The position numbers and the translations under genes were made by a program. A stretch of 64,000 nucleotides of DNA from Sipunculus nudus (taxonomy: Eukaryota > Annelida > Sipuncula > Golfingiida > Sipunculidae), in contig CM049320.1 in the NCBI GenBank assembly GCA_026874595.1, positions 1,476,001-1,540,000 on the forward strand, given 5' to 3'. The notes under the pieces are model-generated. The model saw only the letters and a list, made by a program, of their open reading frames with translations, did no database searches and was not told the DNA's origin. Shown in pieces: positions 11,314 through 23,980 of this stretch (its first letter is position 1; every line of letters starts with the position of its first letter).

Positions 11314-14300
11314 GTGAGAAGAAAAATTCATACAATAGTTCTGTATTAAATGTATAAATTTCATACACTAAAGAATAGAAGTAGTTTGGAAAACATTACT
11401 ATATGCCGTTTCCTAAACTAAGTCTGGATTTTTGGAAAAATGAACTAGAATTGTCAGTGCATGCCATAATTGTTCTGTGTGTCAAAAATAAGCTAGAAGG
11501 TTGATAGAACCCCATTACTATCTGCCATTTTCTTAATTCAGACGGAAACATTGGAAAAAAAATAACTGATATTGTCAGTGCATGCAAAAATTGTTTTGTG
11601 TAAAAAAAGCTGGAACTTTGAAAGTACCCCTAATGCTAAACCTGTCAACATCGCATGAACATTTTTCTTACAAGTTCACGCAAGTATATTCTTGATTTGT
11701 AAAGTGTTGTCGAGTATTGCATTGTATGTATTGGCGGTCTCAATAATCTAATAAACTAAACTAAACAATTTTATGTTTCTTGGATAAATATGCATATCCG
11801 GTTTTATCATTAAATAAGATTAGTATGACCATATCTCTGAACTGTAGACATTTTAGACAAAACTGAACATTGGTTAGTTTTATACGTCACTAGGGTGAAC
11901 GAAAGCCAGTAGTCGCACATATTAGTGCATGAAAAGTCTATTTGATATACTAGCATATATATAAAGCATGTTCTCGACCTTTAATTAGTTCACTTGGGCA
12001 TTTGTTTTCATTTGATAGGAGTCTTATGTGGAATTTCAGCTTGATAGGTATTAAGGTACTGAAACCTTTCTGTTTACAGGGAATTCGATAAACTACAATT
12101 TCATTTCAATTGAGACTTAAAAAACAGGGGAAAATGGTAATGTTTTTTATAAAAATAGCAAAAACGTAAAATTAGAAAATATCAGATTATATGATTTTGT
12201 TCACATAAAACTAATTCTTCTTTGTTTTGTTTTTACATGTTCACAGATCATGGATCTAGACAACTCAAGATTTCTCATGGGTCGCAAACCATATGCAGCA
12301 CAGCATAAATACTCAAAAAGGCTTCGTGTCATTAGGAAACTAAAGTACGCGAGGTTTAATTTTGATACTACAGGCAGTAGTGTGTAAAACGTTTTATCGT
12401 TTGAGAAGCATATGTAATCCATTCTGTCTGTGTGTTAGTTTTCAATTTATTTACTCAAGAGTGGATGTGGCGCGCCAACCAAGTCCAAGTTAATTGTACC
12501 CCCATATTTTATGCAGTCAGCATAATTGTCTAGGCAACACATTTTCAAATAATATAATTAAAAATGAAACACATCAGCCTTATTATTTGATTTCATAAAT
12601 CTTCCTTAAATAAAAAAAAATCAGCTTAAGGTGTTGACTGATGGATCCCTAGTTTTTATCCAGTTTGTATTTTTTTGTGTAATTTGATTTGTACAGGGGT
12701 AATTGCCAAGTTTTTGGATGTTTTAGCATCACTGATGCCATGCTTTTCTATAAGTGACTAATTGTTATAGAGATTTTTTTTGTTTAGCAGGAATCATATT
12801 CTACTTTCCATGTTTGTAGGGTAATAAAACAAAAAAATTTCCAGATATGCATGTGATGTTAGGGTGATCCGACTGATGCGGGAGACGACATTAGGGAACA
12901 GCTCAACCAATACAGATGAAACAACTGATGGAGCAGTTAGCTGAATACTGGCCTCAAAGATGCATCCATGATCTCACTGTGGGGCTTCGTTTCCCATCCA
13001 GTTTTGATTCAGAACCCAAATAAAGACTCTCCTTCTCCCGATGTTGTGTCCACAGCAAAGACGTGCTCACAAGGCTCGACGAGATTAAGGCATCGATCAG
13101 TTTTACATTCTGTAGCATTCTGAAGTTGACCCGACACGGAACGTGTGTGCAGCAGTTAATTTTTCTAAATTACATCACACATATACAGTTGTAGTAATCT
13201 TTTATTAAATTAAAAAATATATTTATAAGTTTTCTTTTCATGAAGTTATAGTTAGAACTATTTAAATATAATATATATAGTTTCTAGATCTTATTAGATA
13301 TATACATCTTGTTATATACTGATTTATTTTGCTACGAGAAAATGTAGGCTCCTGTCCAAGATCTACTACGGATATTCAAACTTCCAGGCCAATGCTGGTA
13401 CATATAAATATGCCTCAGACAGGGCGCAAGTTTACATTAAATCGTGTAATGGTCGCAATCTTCATAACATTCAGTTTCATTTCAGTCTTCAGGGATGAAT
13501 GTGACAGCTAAACCCAGCTAGAAACTGGTATCAATATATTGTTAATATTATGATTGTCAGTTTGATGTATTTGTATATGTTTGTTTTGAATTCTTAACAG
13601 GTGACGAAGTAGTTTGTCGGACACAAAGCAAATATTGTTCAGAGAATGACAATGGTAACCAAACATAAATTACACCATCCGTATGACGTGGTCATTTGTC
13701 TAATGTACGACTCTTATAGGAGTTGTATAGATCACTAACCAGTGATATCACGTCCGATAAACGTCATGCTCCGTCATCACTTAGCAGCCTGTCTTAGGCA
13801 AAAGATGTTTCCCTATAATGTTACATCAGATTTTGTTCATCATCTGAGATTTAACATTATAATAATATTTACTGAAAAATGTTAATTTACTTAACACATA
13901 AGACAACAGGAATAACAACACACAGACAGGGGAAGGGTAGGAGCGGGCTCATCACTGAAACGTTCCAGACCAACAACGGTAAAAAAAAAAGAAAAACAAA
14001 TTTCCATGGTGTATCACATTTATACATAAAAGTTGGAGAATTTATAATTTTTCGCCATTTTTTATGCTAATCCAGTAAATTTAATCAAGCAGCCCATGTT
14101 CAGCTCAAGGGGCCAACCTTCTGAAGGATTGAAATATGATAGTCCCCACATTGTACAGATTTGTCTTATTCATGATGTTAACTGTAAATGTGCACATTTT
14201 CCTAATTTTGTCTCTTATTAATTATACAAATTTTAAGAAAAAAATTGTTCCTTTTTAACTTGCCACATAAACAAGGAGATAAGAGCACCAGCATATTCAA

Positions 14301-15355
14301 ACCAACAGATCACTAGTTAACCCTTTTATTTCTGCACATCAGTGATGTAATGGTTTACTTATGTGTTCAACATAACCATATCATCACTTGAACACTTTAA
14401 ACGAAGTCCTATCTTGATTCTACCTACTCATCAACATTTATGGTATTTCAGGTGAAATGTGTACACAACAAGTAAATTCAAGGAATCTATGTCCCCTGTT
14501 GGTGATTAGCGACACTAATTAGTGACACTGACTGATCATATCAACAATGAAAGATCCTTTTGTATTTCTTATCTTATCAGACGAAACAAATCCCATCAAA
14601 AGTAAGCATGAGAGAAATCACTAACCCATGTCTGAATGAAATCGGATAATATTTAGGAAAGTTATCGAACGGAAACGAACCTGGCATACGGACAGACAGA
14701 CAGACAGACCAAAATAAATGTCCTGCGTTCCGGGACGCGGGGGACTAATAATGTATTTCAGAATAACCACATTTCTTTCAATACATCAGCTGTAAATCCA
14801 TGTATTATTGTCCTCTTTATAGATGCTAACCATAGAGTCACTTCATTTATCTACAAGATATCAGTAATATTCGACACGTCCGGATCATATTTCAACCCAG
14901 ACGGCCAAACAACACGGAGGCAGCTCATATGGCAGATCCAACTGGATATATCAAACGTATGGCACTGTACTGGAAAAATTCCGAGCAGAATGACAAAATG
15001 TCTAAAACTGAAAGAACAGGACCCTTATATATAACGTGTTCAGTCAGAATGACAGAAATTTGTATGATCTCCTTGGTGGTCATGCACCACAGACGTTTGG
15101 TGGTTGACCAGTGAGATGCATACACATGATTGGTATGTCACCGTCCCCTGGAGCAAACAGGAGACAGCTTCGTTGCAGATGCTACAGTGTTGACAAATTT
15201 AAACTAGGGACCCATGGGTCTCGACGCTCAGCTGCATTTGTCTATAAGGATATATGTTTATGAGGTTTTCCAAAATATTGGTCCTGTGATCACTTTGAAG
15301 CAAACCTGTCTACCCAAATAGGAGTTATCATTCATAAACTAATTTGTGAATGGAT

Positions 15356-16546
15356 GGGCCCTGTAACCTTAACCTTTGACCTTATGGCCCTAAAATCAAA
15401 AGGAAACTTCCCCTATTGGCTGGTGCACCATATGTTGATGATGGAAGGATTGAGATGAAAAGTTTGGCTTAAAATCCATCCACAATCTTTCTAAAGTAGT
15501 GGGTACTGTGACCTTGACCTTTGATCTCATGACCCCAGAATCAACAGTTCTTACTTTGGTGGTGGGCCATATATAAGTCAAGTTTGAAACCAATATTTCA
15601 AACTTAACTGGTGTTATCATCTGGAAACTAATATATGGATTGATGGCCCCCTTGACTTTGTGACCACAAAATCCATCAGTTACTTCCACTATTGGCAGGT
15701 GAGCAACATCTGGAAGATGTTTGGCTAAAATTATGTCAACAATCTCTTTAAAGAAATGAGTCCTGTGACCTCGACCTTTGTCCTTATGACCCCAAAATCA
15801 AAAGGTATCTTTCATTATTGGTGGGTCATATATAAGTCAAAATTGAAACAAATAGGTCAATCCAAACTGGAGTTATCATCCAGAAACAAATATGTGGACA
15901 GATGGGCCACTGTGACGATGACCTTTGACCTTGTGATCCCAAAATCAATCAGTTTCTTCCCTTATTGGCAGCTCAGCTATATGTGCAAGATGGAAGGTTT
16001 CGGATGAAAAGTTTGGCTTAAAATGCATCCACAATCTTTCTAAATTAGTGGGTACTGTGACCTTGACCTTTGACCTCATGACCCCTAAATTGTATAGAAT
16101 CTTCCCATATTGGCAGGTAAGCAATATCTTGAAGATGGAAGGTTTGGGATGAAAAGTTTGGCTTCAAATGCATAAGCTTCTTTTTAAAGAAATGAGTCCT
16201 GGAACCATGACCTTTGACCCATTGGACCCCAAAATCCACACGGTTCATACTTAAGTGGTAAGTCATATATAAGTTAAGTTTGAAACCAATATGTCAAACT
16301 TAACTGGAGTTATCATCTAGAAACTAATTTGTGAACAGATGGCCCCTGTGACCTTGACCTTTGACCACGGACCCCAAATTCATTTATGCTTTCCCCATAC
16401 TGGCAAGTCAGCTAAATGTGCAAAATGGAAGGTAAGGGATGAAAAGCTTGGCTTAAAATGCAGCCATAATCTTTTTAAAAAAGTGAGTCCTGTGACCTTG
16501 ACCTTTGACCTCATGACCCCAAAATCATATAGGTTTTTGCTTTAGT
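15356..16546. repeat. ~145-bp tandem array with direct TGACCT half-sites (copy 2)
   Basis: Identical copy of the array at 4580-5770, carried by the large duplication. The five exact TGACCTTTGACC cores lie at 15919, 16064, 16208, 16355 and 16499. Confidence 0.85.
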
Positions 16547-16637
16547 GGCGGGCCATATGTAAGTCAAGTTTGAAATCCATGTGTAAAAACAACCTGGGGT
16601 TATCATCTGGAAACAAATTTGTGTGGATGGACGGATG

Positions 16638-16670
<33 letters not shown>

Positions 16671-17090
16671 GGTGATAACTATATGGCATCCACTTGTGAT
16701 CAATAAACACACCAGGTTTTGGGACACTAGATGTAGTTACAGCTGAGAAACTGACATGATTTTTGTCATTTTATAGTAAAAAAAATATATTCGTTAAAAT
16801 AACAAAAAATACAGGTGGCGCCACCACTTTTCGGGATCTGATAAAACTAGTCATGGTCAATATTCCAAGGTAATTTTTTTTAACTCCCTGGGTATTCACT
16901 TAGAAGTTTCTAGGTCTAGCAGTTACGATTTGTGCCCTGCTAACAGACGGCCGGACAGCCGGACGGCCGGAGGGCCGGACGGACGACCGACAAAGCGCCA
17001 TTCCTATACCTCAGTTGACTTCCAGACAGCTGAGCTAAAAATAGTACGTCACGACAGTTCACACAGAGATTAGTACCGCAAATTTTAATA

Positions 17091-17976
17091 TTACCACAAA
17101 TACCTTTGGAAAAGGGGTGGAGGGGAAGGGATGAATTAAGTGCGTGCAGCTTAAGTGGTTTCGAGTTGCGTGTACTTGAGATAAGACGTAAAACCTTTTG
17201 TAAAAGTTATGTAAAAGACGCAAAGCATGTCGGCTACTGACGCGTCAGGTTATATTGTGTAACGAAGGACCAACGTCTCAAAGACTTGGAGGTTATTCTG
17301 TTTTAGTATTACCGAAAATACCTTTGGAATTAGGGATGGAGGGGGGGGGGAGGTTAATTAAGTACTTGTAGCTTGAGTGGTTTCCAGTTGTGCGTATTTG
17401 AGATGAGACGTAAAGCCTTTTGTAAAAGTTACGTAAAAGACGCAGAGCATGTGGGATACTGACGCGTCAGGTTATAGTTTGTAACGAAGGACCAACGTCT
17501 CAAAGACTTAGAGGTTATTCATTTTTAGCTTTACCGCAAATACCTTTGGAATAAGGGAGGAAGGGGAAGGGATAATTTAGTGCGCGTAGCTTGAGTGGAT
17601 TCAAGGTTTGAGCGTAGTAGAGATGAGACGTAAAAGTTTTGTAAAAGACGCAAAGCATGTGGGATACTGACGCGTCAGGTTAAATTGTGTAACGGAGGAC
17701 AAACGTCTCAAAGAGTTGGAGGTTATTCATTTTTAGCTTTACCGCAAATACCTTAGGAATAAGGGATGGAGGGGAAGGGGTAATTTAATGCGTGAAGCTT
17801 GAGTGGTTTCCAGTTGAGCGTAGTTGAGCTGAGACATAAAACCTTTCGTAATAGTTTTGTAAAAGACGCAAAGCATGTCGGCTACTGACGCGTCAGGTTA
17901 CATTGTGTAACGAAGGACCAACGTCTCAAAGACCAGTTGGTTATTCATTTTTAGTATTACAGCAAATACCTTTAGA
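17091..17976. repeat. ~218-bp tandem array with CTGACGCGTCAG palindrome (copy 2)
   Basis: Copy of the 6315-7200 array inside the second large duplicate, with the same unit boundaries shifted by 10776 bases. Confidence 0.85.
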
Positions 17977-18176
17977 ATATATGGACAACGTGCTATATTA
18001 TCTTCATTGAAATTATATTTCATCATATACTGGATTGAGCCGTACTTCGTAATTCCTTCTACAAATATACATTTATTATATTTTATGTTAACACAGTTGT
18101 ATTCATCTTCGGACTTTATAAAAAAGTGAATTTATGTCAAGTCTCATTCGTCGATCGATATTAACCTAATATGAAG

Positions 18177-18494
18177 AGATAATGTACAAAATTAGATAAA
18201 AAGAAACTTTAATCCAAGTATATAGTTGTTTAGTCAGGTTCAGGGACATATGTATATATATTGTATATTTATATATAATTACACCGACATTTTAATTATT
18301 TTTTTTGCTGACTGTTCACTTTGTATAATATACTAATGTTTAATATATAAAATTATCAATTCCACAATTTAATTCTGGGTAGTAGTGATGTAGTGGTCAT
18401 GCATATTAATACACTGTTATTATTAAAGAGCCACACCACAGCGGTCTGAAAAGAATGTCGAACAAACGAATTTAATGCCCAGTTTGTGGCTCTG

Positions 18495-18504
<10 letters not shown>
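18177..18504. other. Unremarkable AT-rich flank
   Basis: Unique sequence right of the second large duplicate. I see no gene or structured repeat in it. Confidence 0.5.

Positions 18505-18572
<68 letters not shown>
18505..18572. repeat. (TA)n(GA)n compound microsatellite
   Basis: (TA)17 followed directly by (GA)17. The reverse-complement arrangement, (CT)n(AT)n, occurs at 19731-19821, so the Penelope-like fragment is bracketed by inverted compound microsatellites. Confidence 0.95.
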
Positions 18573-18575
<3 letters not shown>

Positions 18576-18683
18576 ATGAATAGCCATGCTGGTTTGCTGA
18601 CGAAGAAATGTAATATGAATGCACAGAAAAGACGGTTCACTTCCCATCGCCAGTGAGCCGACTTTTCTGTGTATTATTGTTCC

Positions 18684-18686
<3 letters not shown>

Positions 18687-18736
<50 letters not shown>
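18687..18736. repeat. (TA)n microsatellite
   Basis: About 24 TA repeats immediately upstream of the Penelope-like coding remnant. Confidence 0.95.
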
Positions 18737-18737
<1 letters not shown>

Positions 18738-18739
18738 CT

Positions 18740-19448
18740 AAATTCTCCGGATCCTCAGTTACGAAGAAAAAGACATAAATTCACGCATCCCCATGATCCA
18801 GGAATTTCACCCGGCCATCATCTCTATCAACAAAAATATACAAAAATGCTGGAATAACTTTAATTCAAATCCCACTACAGATTCTCTTTTTTCCACGCCT
18901 CCCGTTGCCGCTTACAGACAACCTCCCAACCTCAAACGCATGCTTGTGCACTCGAAACTACACAGACATAACAGCCCGTCAGGGAATGTCGAATGCGGTG
19001 ACCGCCGCTGTGAGATTTGCGATATTTTAAACACCAAACCCACATTTCAGTCCCCAGGCTCTAACATAACCCTCAGGCCAGGCCCTTTTTCTTGCAATTC
19101 CTCAAATGTCATTTACTTCATTTCTTATAAAAAATGCCCAAATGGGGAGGGAAATTATATAGGAGAAACCGGCAGCAAATTCAGGCTCAGAATGAACAAC
19201 CACAAAAAACCATCCGCGACAACACTCCCGGATTCCCCGTGGCCGCACACTTCAACAAATCCGACCATTCTCTCCGAGATTTAACATGCACCATCCTTAA
19301 AAGCAACTTTCCCTCCAACAAAGACAGATTCCCATCCGAACAAAAGCACATTCATACCCTTTGTACGCACATAAAAGAATTAAACGAAGACTTGGCTTTT
19401 CTCTGTAAATACCCAGCACTCAGCACATACTTTTCCCCTCGTGACTAA
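18740..19448 (+). pseudogene. Penelope-like retroelement, C-terminal GIY-YIG endonuclease remnant
   Basis: The remnant covers the end of a Penelope-like element ORF: the post-RT linker and the GIY-YIG endonuclease. Visible marks are RIPMIQEFHPA, AAYRQPPNLKRMLVHSKL, the Cys pairs in CGDRRCEIC, VIYFISYKKCP and YIGETGSKFRLRM, then VAAHFNKSDHSLRD and LCTHIKELNEDLAFL. This order is diagnostic of the family from established knowledge. The frame changes near 19200, at a run of six A, so the ORF is broken. The RT domain is missing, as expected for a 5'-truncated copy. The stop is at about 19446-19448. Confidence 0.85.
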
Positions 19449-19604
19449 CCCCTCCCTGTCTTTGACACCCCAGCAGCCCTGTTTTCATGTTGATATACAC
19501 TGGCCAGTTCTGACAAGACATCAGATAGATAAATGGGTATAGCTGGCAAGCCAGCCCCGTTGACCTAGCGAAGGGTGACACTATCAGCTTTGTTTACAGG
19601 TAGT

Positions 19605-19655
19605 CACTCGCTCAGACGAAGGCTACAGGGGTAGCTGAAAATTTGTCAACAATCT
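19605..19655 (+). ncRNA. Degenerate hammerhead-ribozyme-like motif in PLE 3' region
   Basis: About 160 bp after the PLE stop, CAGACGAAGGCTAC, a loop AGGG and GTAGCTGAAAATTTGTC follow each other. This resembles hammerhead type I order: CUGANGA core, stem II (GGCTAC/GTAGCT), then GAAA and a short stem III. One core base differs (CAGACGA for CUGACGA). PLEs are known to carry minimal hammerhead motifs. The copy is probably inactive. Confidence 0.4.
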
Positions 19656-19725
19656 GTACATGTTATCCAAATAATATGATTGTTTGAAATTTTGGCGTTG
19701 ATGTCTCTCTTCCTTTTATGTTCAT

Positions 19726-19730
<5 letters not shown>

Positions 19731-19821
<91 letters not shown>
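19731..19821. repeat. (CT)n(AT)n compound microsatellite
   Basis: About 24 CT then about 21 AT repeats, downstream of the PLE remnant. It produces an artefactual ORF rich in Leu/Ser and Ile/Tyr. Confidence 0.95.
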
Positions 19822-19823
<2 letters not shown>

Positions 19824-21295
19824 TTCTACTTTGAGCTAATTTCGCCGTTCCTCTGTATCCCAAGGAATGTAACAAAAGTGTGCAGCCATACGGCCATTTC
19901 AATATGTAGTTTTATATATATTTTTAGTAATAAAAAATGGCTTAAATTAATAGAGTACTTTGTTCTCGTTTTATATGCATTCCTGTCTGTATGTGCTGTC
20001 ACCTGCCACGCTTGTATTATTAATAAATCTCAGGTACCCATTAAAATAACAATAATTTTAGTACCATCTAAACAAACTAGAAATTTCTGGCATCGGACAT
20101 GCCGTTGTATCCCCAGACAATTAAGCCATACCCCCTTTCCTCAAAAGCATACACTGACACTTGAAACTTAACAAGGCCAAGGTCACCACGGTCAAGGTCA
20201 CGAATGTTTGAACTAATCCGACATCGTGAAGACAATTCGCGAATCAAATTTGAAGAATGAAATATGCAGTTTAGTCTGGTTAGGTTAATTACCCCATTTT
20301 AAATCTGCTTCGTTCTCTCACTCATATCTATATACACAAATCAAGTTTGATAAAGATCCATGAAATATTTGTTGTGTTACCTCGCTCACCAGATTGTTCT
20401 GCGGCAGCGCTGGGACTGTGATGAAACCATAGTATCCCTGACTTTGTCTGAGGATACATATATAGACTTGTATCCATATAATCAGTCGTAATAACACCAC
20501 GATGTGTAGTCGATGGGTGTAGTAACACTCCCAAGGATGGCGTGAGTGTTCACAACTGGCCAACAGATCGTTAGCTTGGTAAAAAATAGAATCGTGTCGT
20601 CAGACCAAAAAAAGGGCCGACTGGAAATGTGGATCACCCAGCGTAAATCCAGCTGAAAAATGTTAGGAGACGGATGAAAGCCGCCTGTCTAGGAAATGCA
20701 GGGTTGTCAGTGACGACGCTCGACCACCGCCACCTGCCGCATCTGGATCAACCTTGGCCAAAAAAAAAAACCTGAATATATAAGTAAACTTCCAGGAAAA
20801 CTTCCAAGATAATACTAACAAGTGAAAGGGTTCGCATTTATAAAAATCAATATATCATTTATATATATACATTTATATGGATATATCATATACCTTCCCT
20901 TCAATTTTAAGGAGTGCCTGGTATTTGGATCAGATAAGATTTAGCTAAAGTACTGAAATATTACTTAAGATAATCAGCACTGCATGGAACACGCACGGAA
21001 CAAACAGAAATACCTTAAATATAAACTTGTCACATGAGTTATGCTAAGGAATAGTTTTATATCTCCAATACTGTATCCGCCCGGAGCTAGTCTTTGTACT
21101 GGCTGCACTGGGTGATTAAGTTTAGTACATCAGTGTCAGGACCATGCATACTAGCAAGTCACTAGCTAATAATGTAATAAAGTAATACAGTAATAAAATA
21201 TTTTCATGTTCTATGCTTTTTATTGATTTTAACTTGGCAGACTTACATAATCCGCAGAATAAAATTTACCATGGTATTATTTTTTTTCTTTCAAG
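19822..21295. other. No gene seen
   Basis: AT-rich sequence. A short segment at about 20170-20205 carries two AAGGTCA-type half-sites (CAAGGTCACC, CAAGGTCACG) like those of the ~145-bp arrays. No convincing exon is seen. Confidence 0.5.
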
Positions 21296-22650
21296 ATACC
21301 AAATGGGAAAGCTGACACTATTGTGGAGACCATATCCAATTACTGTGAAGACAAAAAGTTGGACCTATCCAAGCTGGCTGGAATAGGGAGTGATGGAGCC
21401 AGCGAGATGATGGGGAAGACTGGTGTGGCAACTCAGTTAAAGGACAAGGTCAATACCTCTTGGCTCATTAAGCCAAGTGAACTGAATAATAGGTTAAACC
21501 TGAATGAGTTAATTTAGCATACACTTAAACTTCACTAGAAATAAGAACATAAATGCATATATATTGCTCTTTCTGTAGACAGTACTCCAAAATTGCTGTT
21601 GGGAACACTGTTTTGCACACAGGGAGACACTGGCAGCCAAGCAGCATTTGTACAATATAAATTTATGTAGATGCATTATAATATCATTCTAGGAGACTTT
21701 TGAAAAAACCGAAGCTAAAGCCTAAACAACCTAAGTCTGTGAGGTGGCTTTCTCATGATTCAGCCTGTTCCACCATGAATAAGATCCCGCAATGTGTAGT
21801 GGCTCATCTCTAACAGCAGGCAGAACTGCACAGGGATCCCCAGGCTGTGGGACTGCCGAAACTAGTAGAGAAATGGGAGTTTGTTGCCATCCTCAATCTG
21901 ATGCTACACTCTGCCACAGCTCAGCAGCCTGTCCAAATTCTTCCAGGTAACAGAAACATTTAATTCCAAAATATAAATGCAAAGCTTCCTATTGTTAAAC
22001 AATGTTATCACAAAGTAATCCTGTTCACAAACATGGCATTACATTAGCCTATTTTCATTGCAGCAATCAGCTCTGGATTTCTGTAGCGTCAAGCAGCAGC
22101 TGCAAGCCACAATAGATGTTCCTGATGCACGTCTTGCCAGAATCAGGCCCATACAGCAAATCACTGAAGGATGGTCTGGATCCGCTGAATGAGGAGGGTT
22201 TTTCTTTCCGGAATACTGAGGGTCAGATTGAGAGGTTCAAGAATAAGGTAATATTTTTAATCAATTGATTGAAAAATACTTATATTGTTATAAAAAAATG
22301 CAAATATGTTTTTTTTTTAATTATCAGCAATGGAATTGAATTAGGTATTATCTAATGTTGGTTTCAATTTTCAGGTGCATTACAAATATTTGCCAGTCTT
22401 TGGAAAACAACGCAAGTAGAGATTCCCCGCCTCTGCATGATCTTCTTGAGGCGTTCCAGCTGTTCACACCAAGGCAGGCTGAGCAACTGAAGAATCTTGA
22501 ACCTTCTGAGAATGATGGCTAAGCGTGTTGGCGAAGATGCACATAAATTATGAAAAAAATATTGACATAGATGCCATCATCATTGACTTTGCAAGAAAGC
22601 ATCCGCGCAGAAAGGATTTGGTGGATAAACTTAACTCTGAGGAGTAGGAA
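21296..22650 (+). pseudogene. hAT-transposase-derived (ZNF862-like) gene fragment, broken
   Basis: Four exon-like blocks with GT-AG borders: 21296-21448, 21693-21946, 22064-22247 and 22375-about 22523, with a tail to ~22650. Block 1 has DLSKLAGIGSDGASEMMGK, matching the GSDGAS.M.G motif of hAT-derived ZNF862/C17orf113-type proteins. Block 2 has KSVRWLSHDSACSTMNKIP and KLVEKWEFVAILNLM, matching the (T)RWLSHD...A region. Block 3 continues the family with SLKDGLDPLNEEGFSF after a frame change, and block 4 has HDLLEAFQLFTP. Block 2 has an in-frame stop, block 3 a frameshift, and the tail more stops. Retained introns suggest a decayed host-type gene rather than an intronless transposon copy. Confidence 0.65.
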
Positions 22651-23641
22651 ATCGTTGCAGGACTTAAATTGACGATCTGAAGAAATACATGAACTCATGA
22701 AGGCCTGAGTTATATTATAAAACTTCTGCTTTATATCAAACTTATCAGGAACAAATATGTCTGGTTCAAGTGCCTAAAAGTACTAAAATTTGATTTTTAA
22801 TCATCATAGCTTCAAAAAATTTTCGCATCGTACGAGGGGGACAGCCCCCCCCCCCCCCCCCCCGGGAGGCCTCGACCATCATGAAAGCTAGAGTCTGAGC
22901 GCCCCCCCCCCCCCCATATTTTGTTCTGGATCCGCCACTGCCTCACCCATTCACTCGGGGTGCCCCGAAGGGGGAACTGTTGTTATGTAATACAGGAACT
23001 ACTAACTCTTGTCAACTTATCTGAAATGCACTATAGTTGCTATAGTGTTTCAAAGTTTATTTCTTACGCAAGGTGGTGCTCCGCTATATATATATGGATG
23101 AAGCTCAACCTGAATGGGTAACTGACACCATGTTTACTAGCGTGATGACCTATGCATTCAATATAAAAATAGGCCTACCGTATACCAACCAATCGCTCTC
23201 ACACTCATGAATACAACATGGCTCACAGAGTATAGACTAATCACTAAGTTAAGACTCTGGAATAAACAGTATTTTTCTCTTAACCGTTTTTCGAACCAAA
23301 ACTCAGTCGTTAACTTGTTCTGTTGGTACTATATCCTCCTTTGTAAAGCCTGGTAGAGGTAAGCTAATGGTTTTGTTTAAATGCAGCTGCATAGGCTTAA
23401 GCCTATTGACGGTACCTGGTATATTCTGAACGACAAAATAATTATGACAGTCACTTCGAGCAGGGTCATTCTAAATTCACAAAAAATACTGATAATCAGC
23501 CAAATGCACCTACAATCAACAACTTAATTTACGTTCCTGAATATTTTTCTTATTTTAACTGAAAAATAGCATAAAACAATAAAATATGTAGGGTAAATAC
23601 CATATTAACAATAATAAATATATAATTAAATAATTTACACA
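22651..23641. other. Repeat-derived non-coding stretch with poly-C tracts
   Basis: Two long C runs (about 22847-22863 and 22902-22915), followed by TTCTGGATCCGCCACTGCC, a string I associate with dispersed repeats of many animals. No gene is seen. Confidence 0.5.
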
Positions 23642-23980
23642 GGCCAAAAAAAATTAAAGGTATGGTTCTCAGGCACCGCCCGCATCAATTTTAAACCCCC
23701 CGCATCAAACATTTTTATTTTGATTTTCAATAATAACTTTCCACTTTTGAGCTGCTGCCGCTCCGACATTTCTTTCAAGAAGATAAAACCATACAATTTC
23801 CTTTGTTTTGTAGTGCTTTTACTTATTTAGCAAAATAAAACTGTTATTTTCATGCATTTCCCTTATCATTTGACATTTTTTATCGAAACATACCAAAAAA
23901 TTAAAAATAAAAAAAGCGCCCGCCCGCATTGATTTATGAAAAAAAATGCCTGAGAACCATACTTTTTTTTTATTTTGGCC
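23642..23980. mobile_element. MITE copy 1 (GGCC...TATGGTTCTCAGGCA termini)
   Basis: A 339-bp element with terminal inverted repeats of about 35-45 bp. The left end has GGCCAAAA and TATGGTTCTCAGGCA; the right end has TGCCTGAGAACCATA and TTTTGGCC. The interior is non-coding and includes subterminal CCGCCCGCATCAATTT and CGCCCGCATTGATTTA, also inverted. Flanks TAATTTACAC and GTGTAATTTAC look related. Two more copies lie at 39415 and 40421. Confidence 0.8.

Larger units (their letters stand above)
10773..18176. repeat. Large direct duplication, copy 2
   Basis: Second, nearly identical copy of 1-7400. It begins just after an A-rich run at about 10768-10778 and ends at 18176. The only difference I noticed is the poly-G tract (11179-11197, 19 G, against 15 in copy 1). 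All subfeatures of copy 1 recur: the recombinase-like exon, the ~145-bp array, the GACA run, the GGCCGGAC run and the ~218-bp array. Confidence 0.95.

Noticed and set aside
1-18176. The big direct repeats as LTRs of a giant element
   Set aside because: No TG/CA ends, no primer site and no retroelement genes in the 3.4 kb between the copies; the repeats themselves contain ordinary dispersed repeats.
18356-18640. Minus-strand ORF with Ser/Leu and Ile/Tyr tracts
   Set aside because: Translation of the compound TA/GA microsatellite.
19680-20171. 163-codon ORF with a hydrophobic repetitive start
   Set aside because: The Leu/Ser and Ile/Tyr tracts are translations of (CT)n and (AT)n microsatellites; the rest has no domain.
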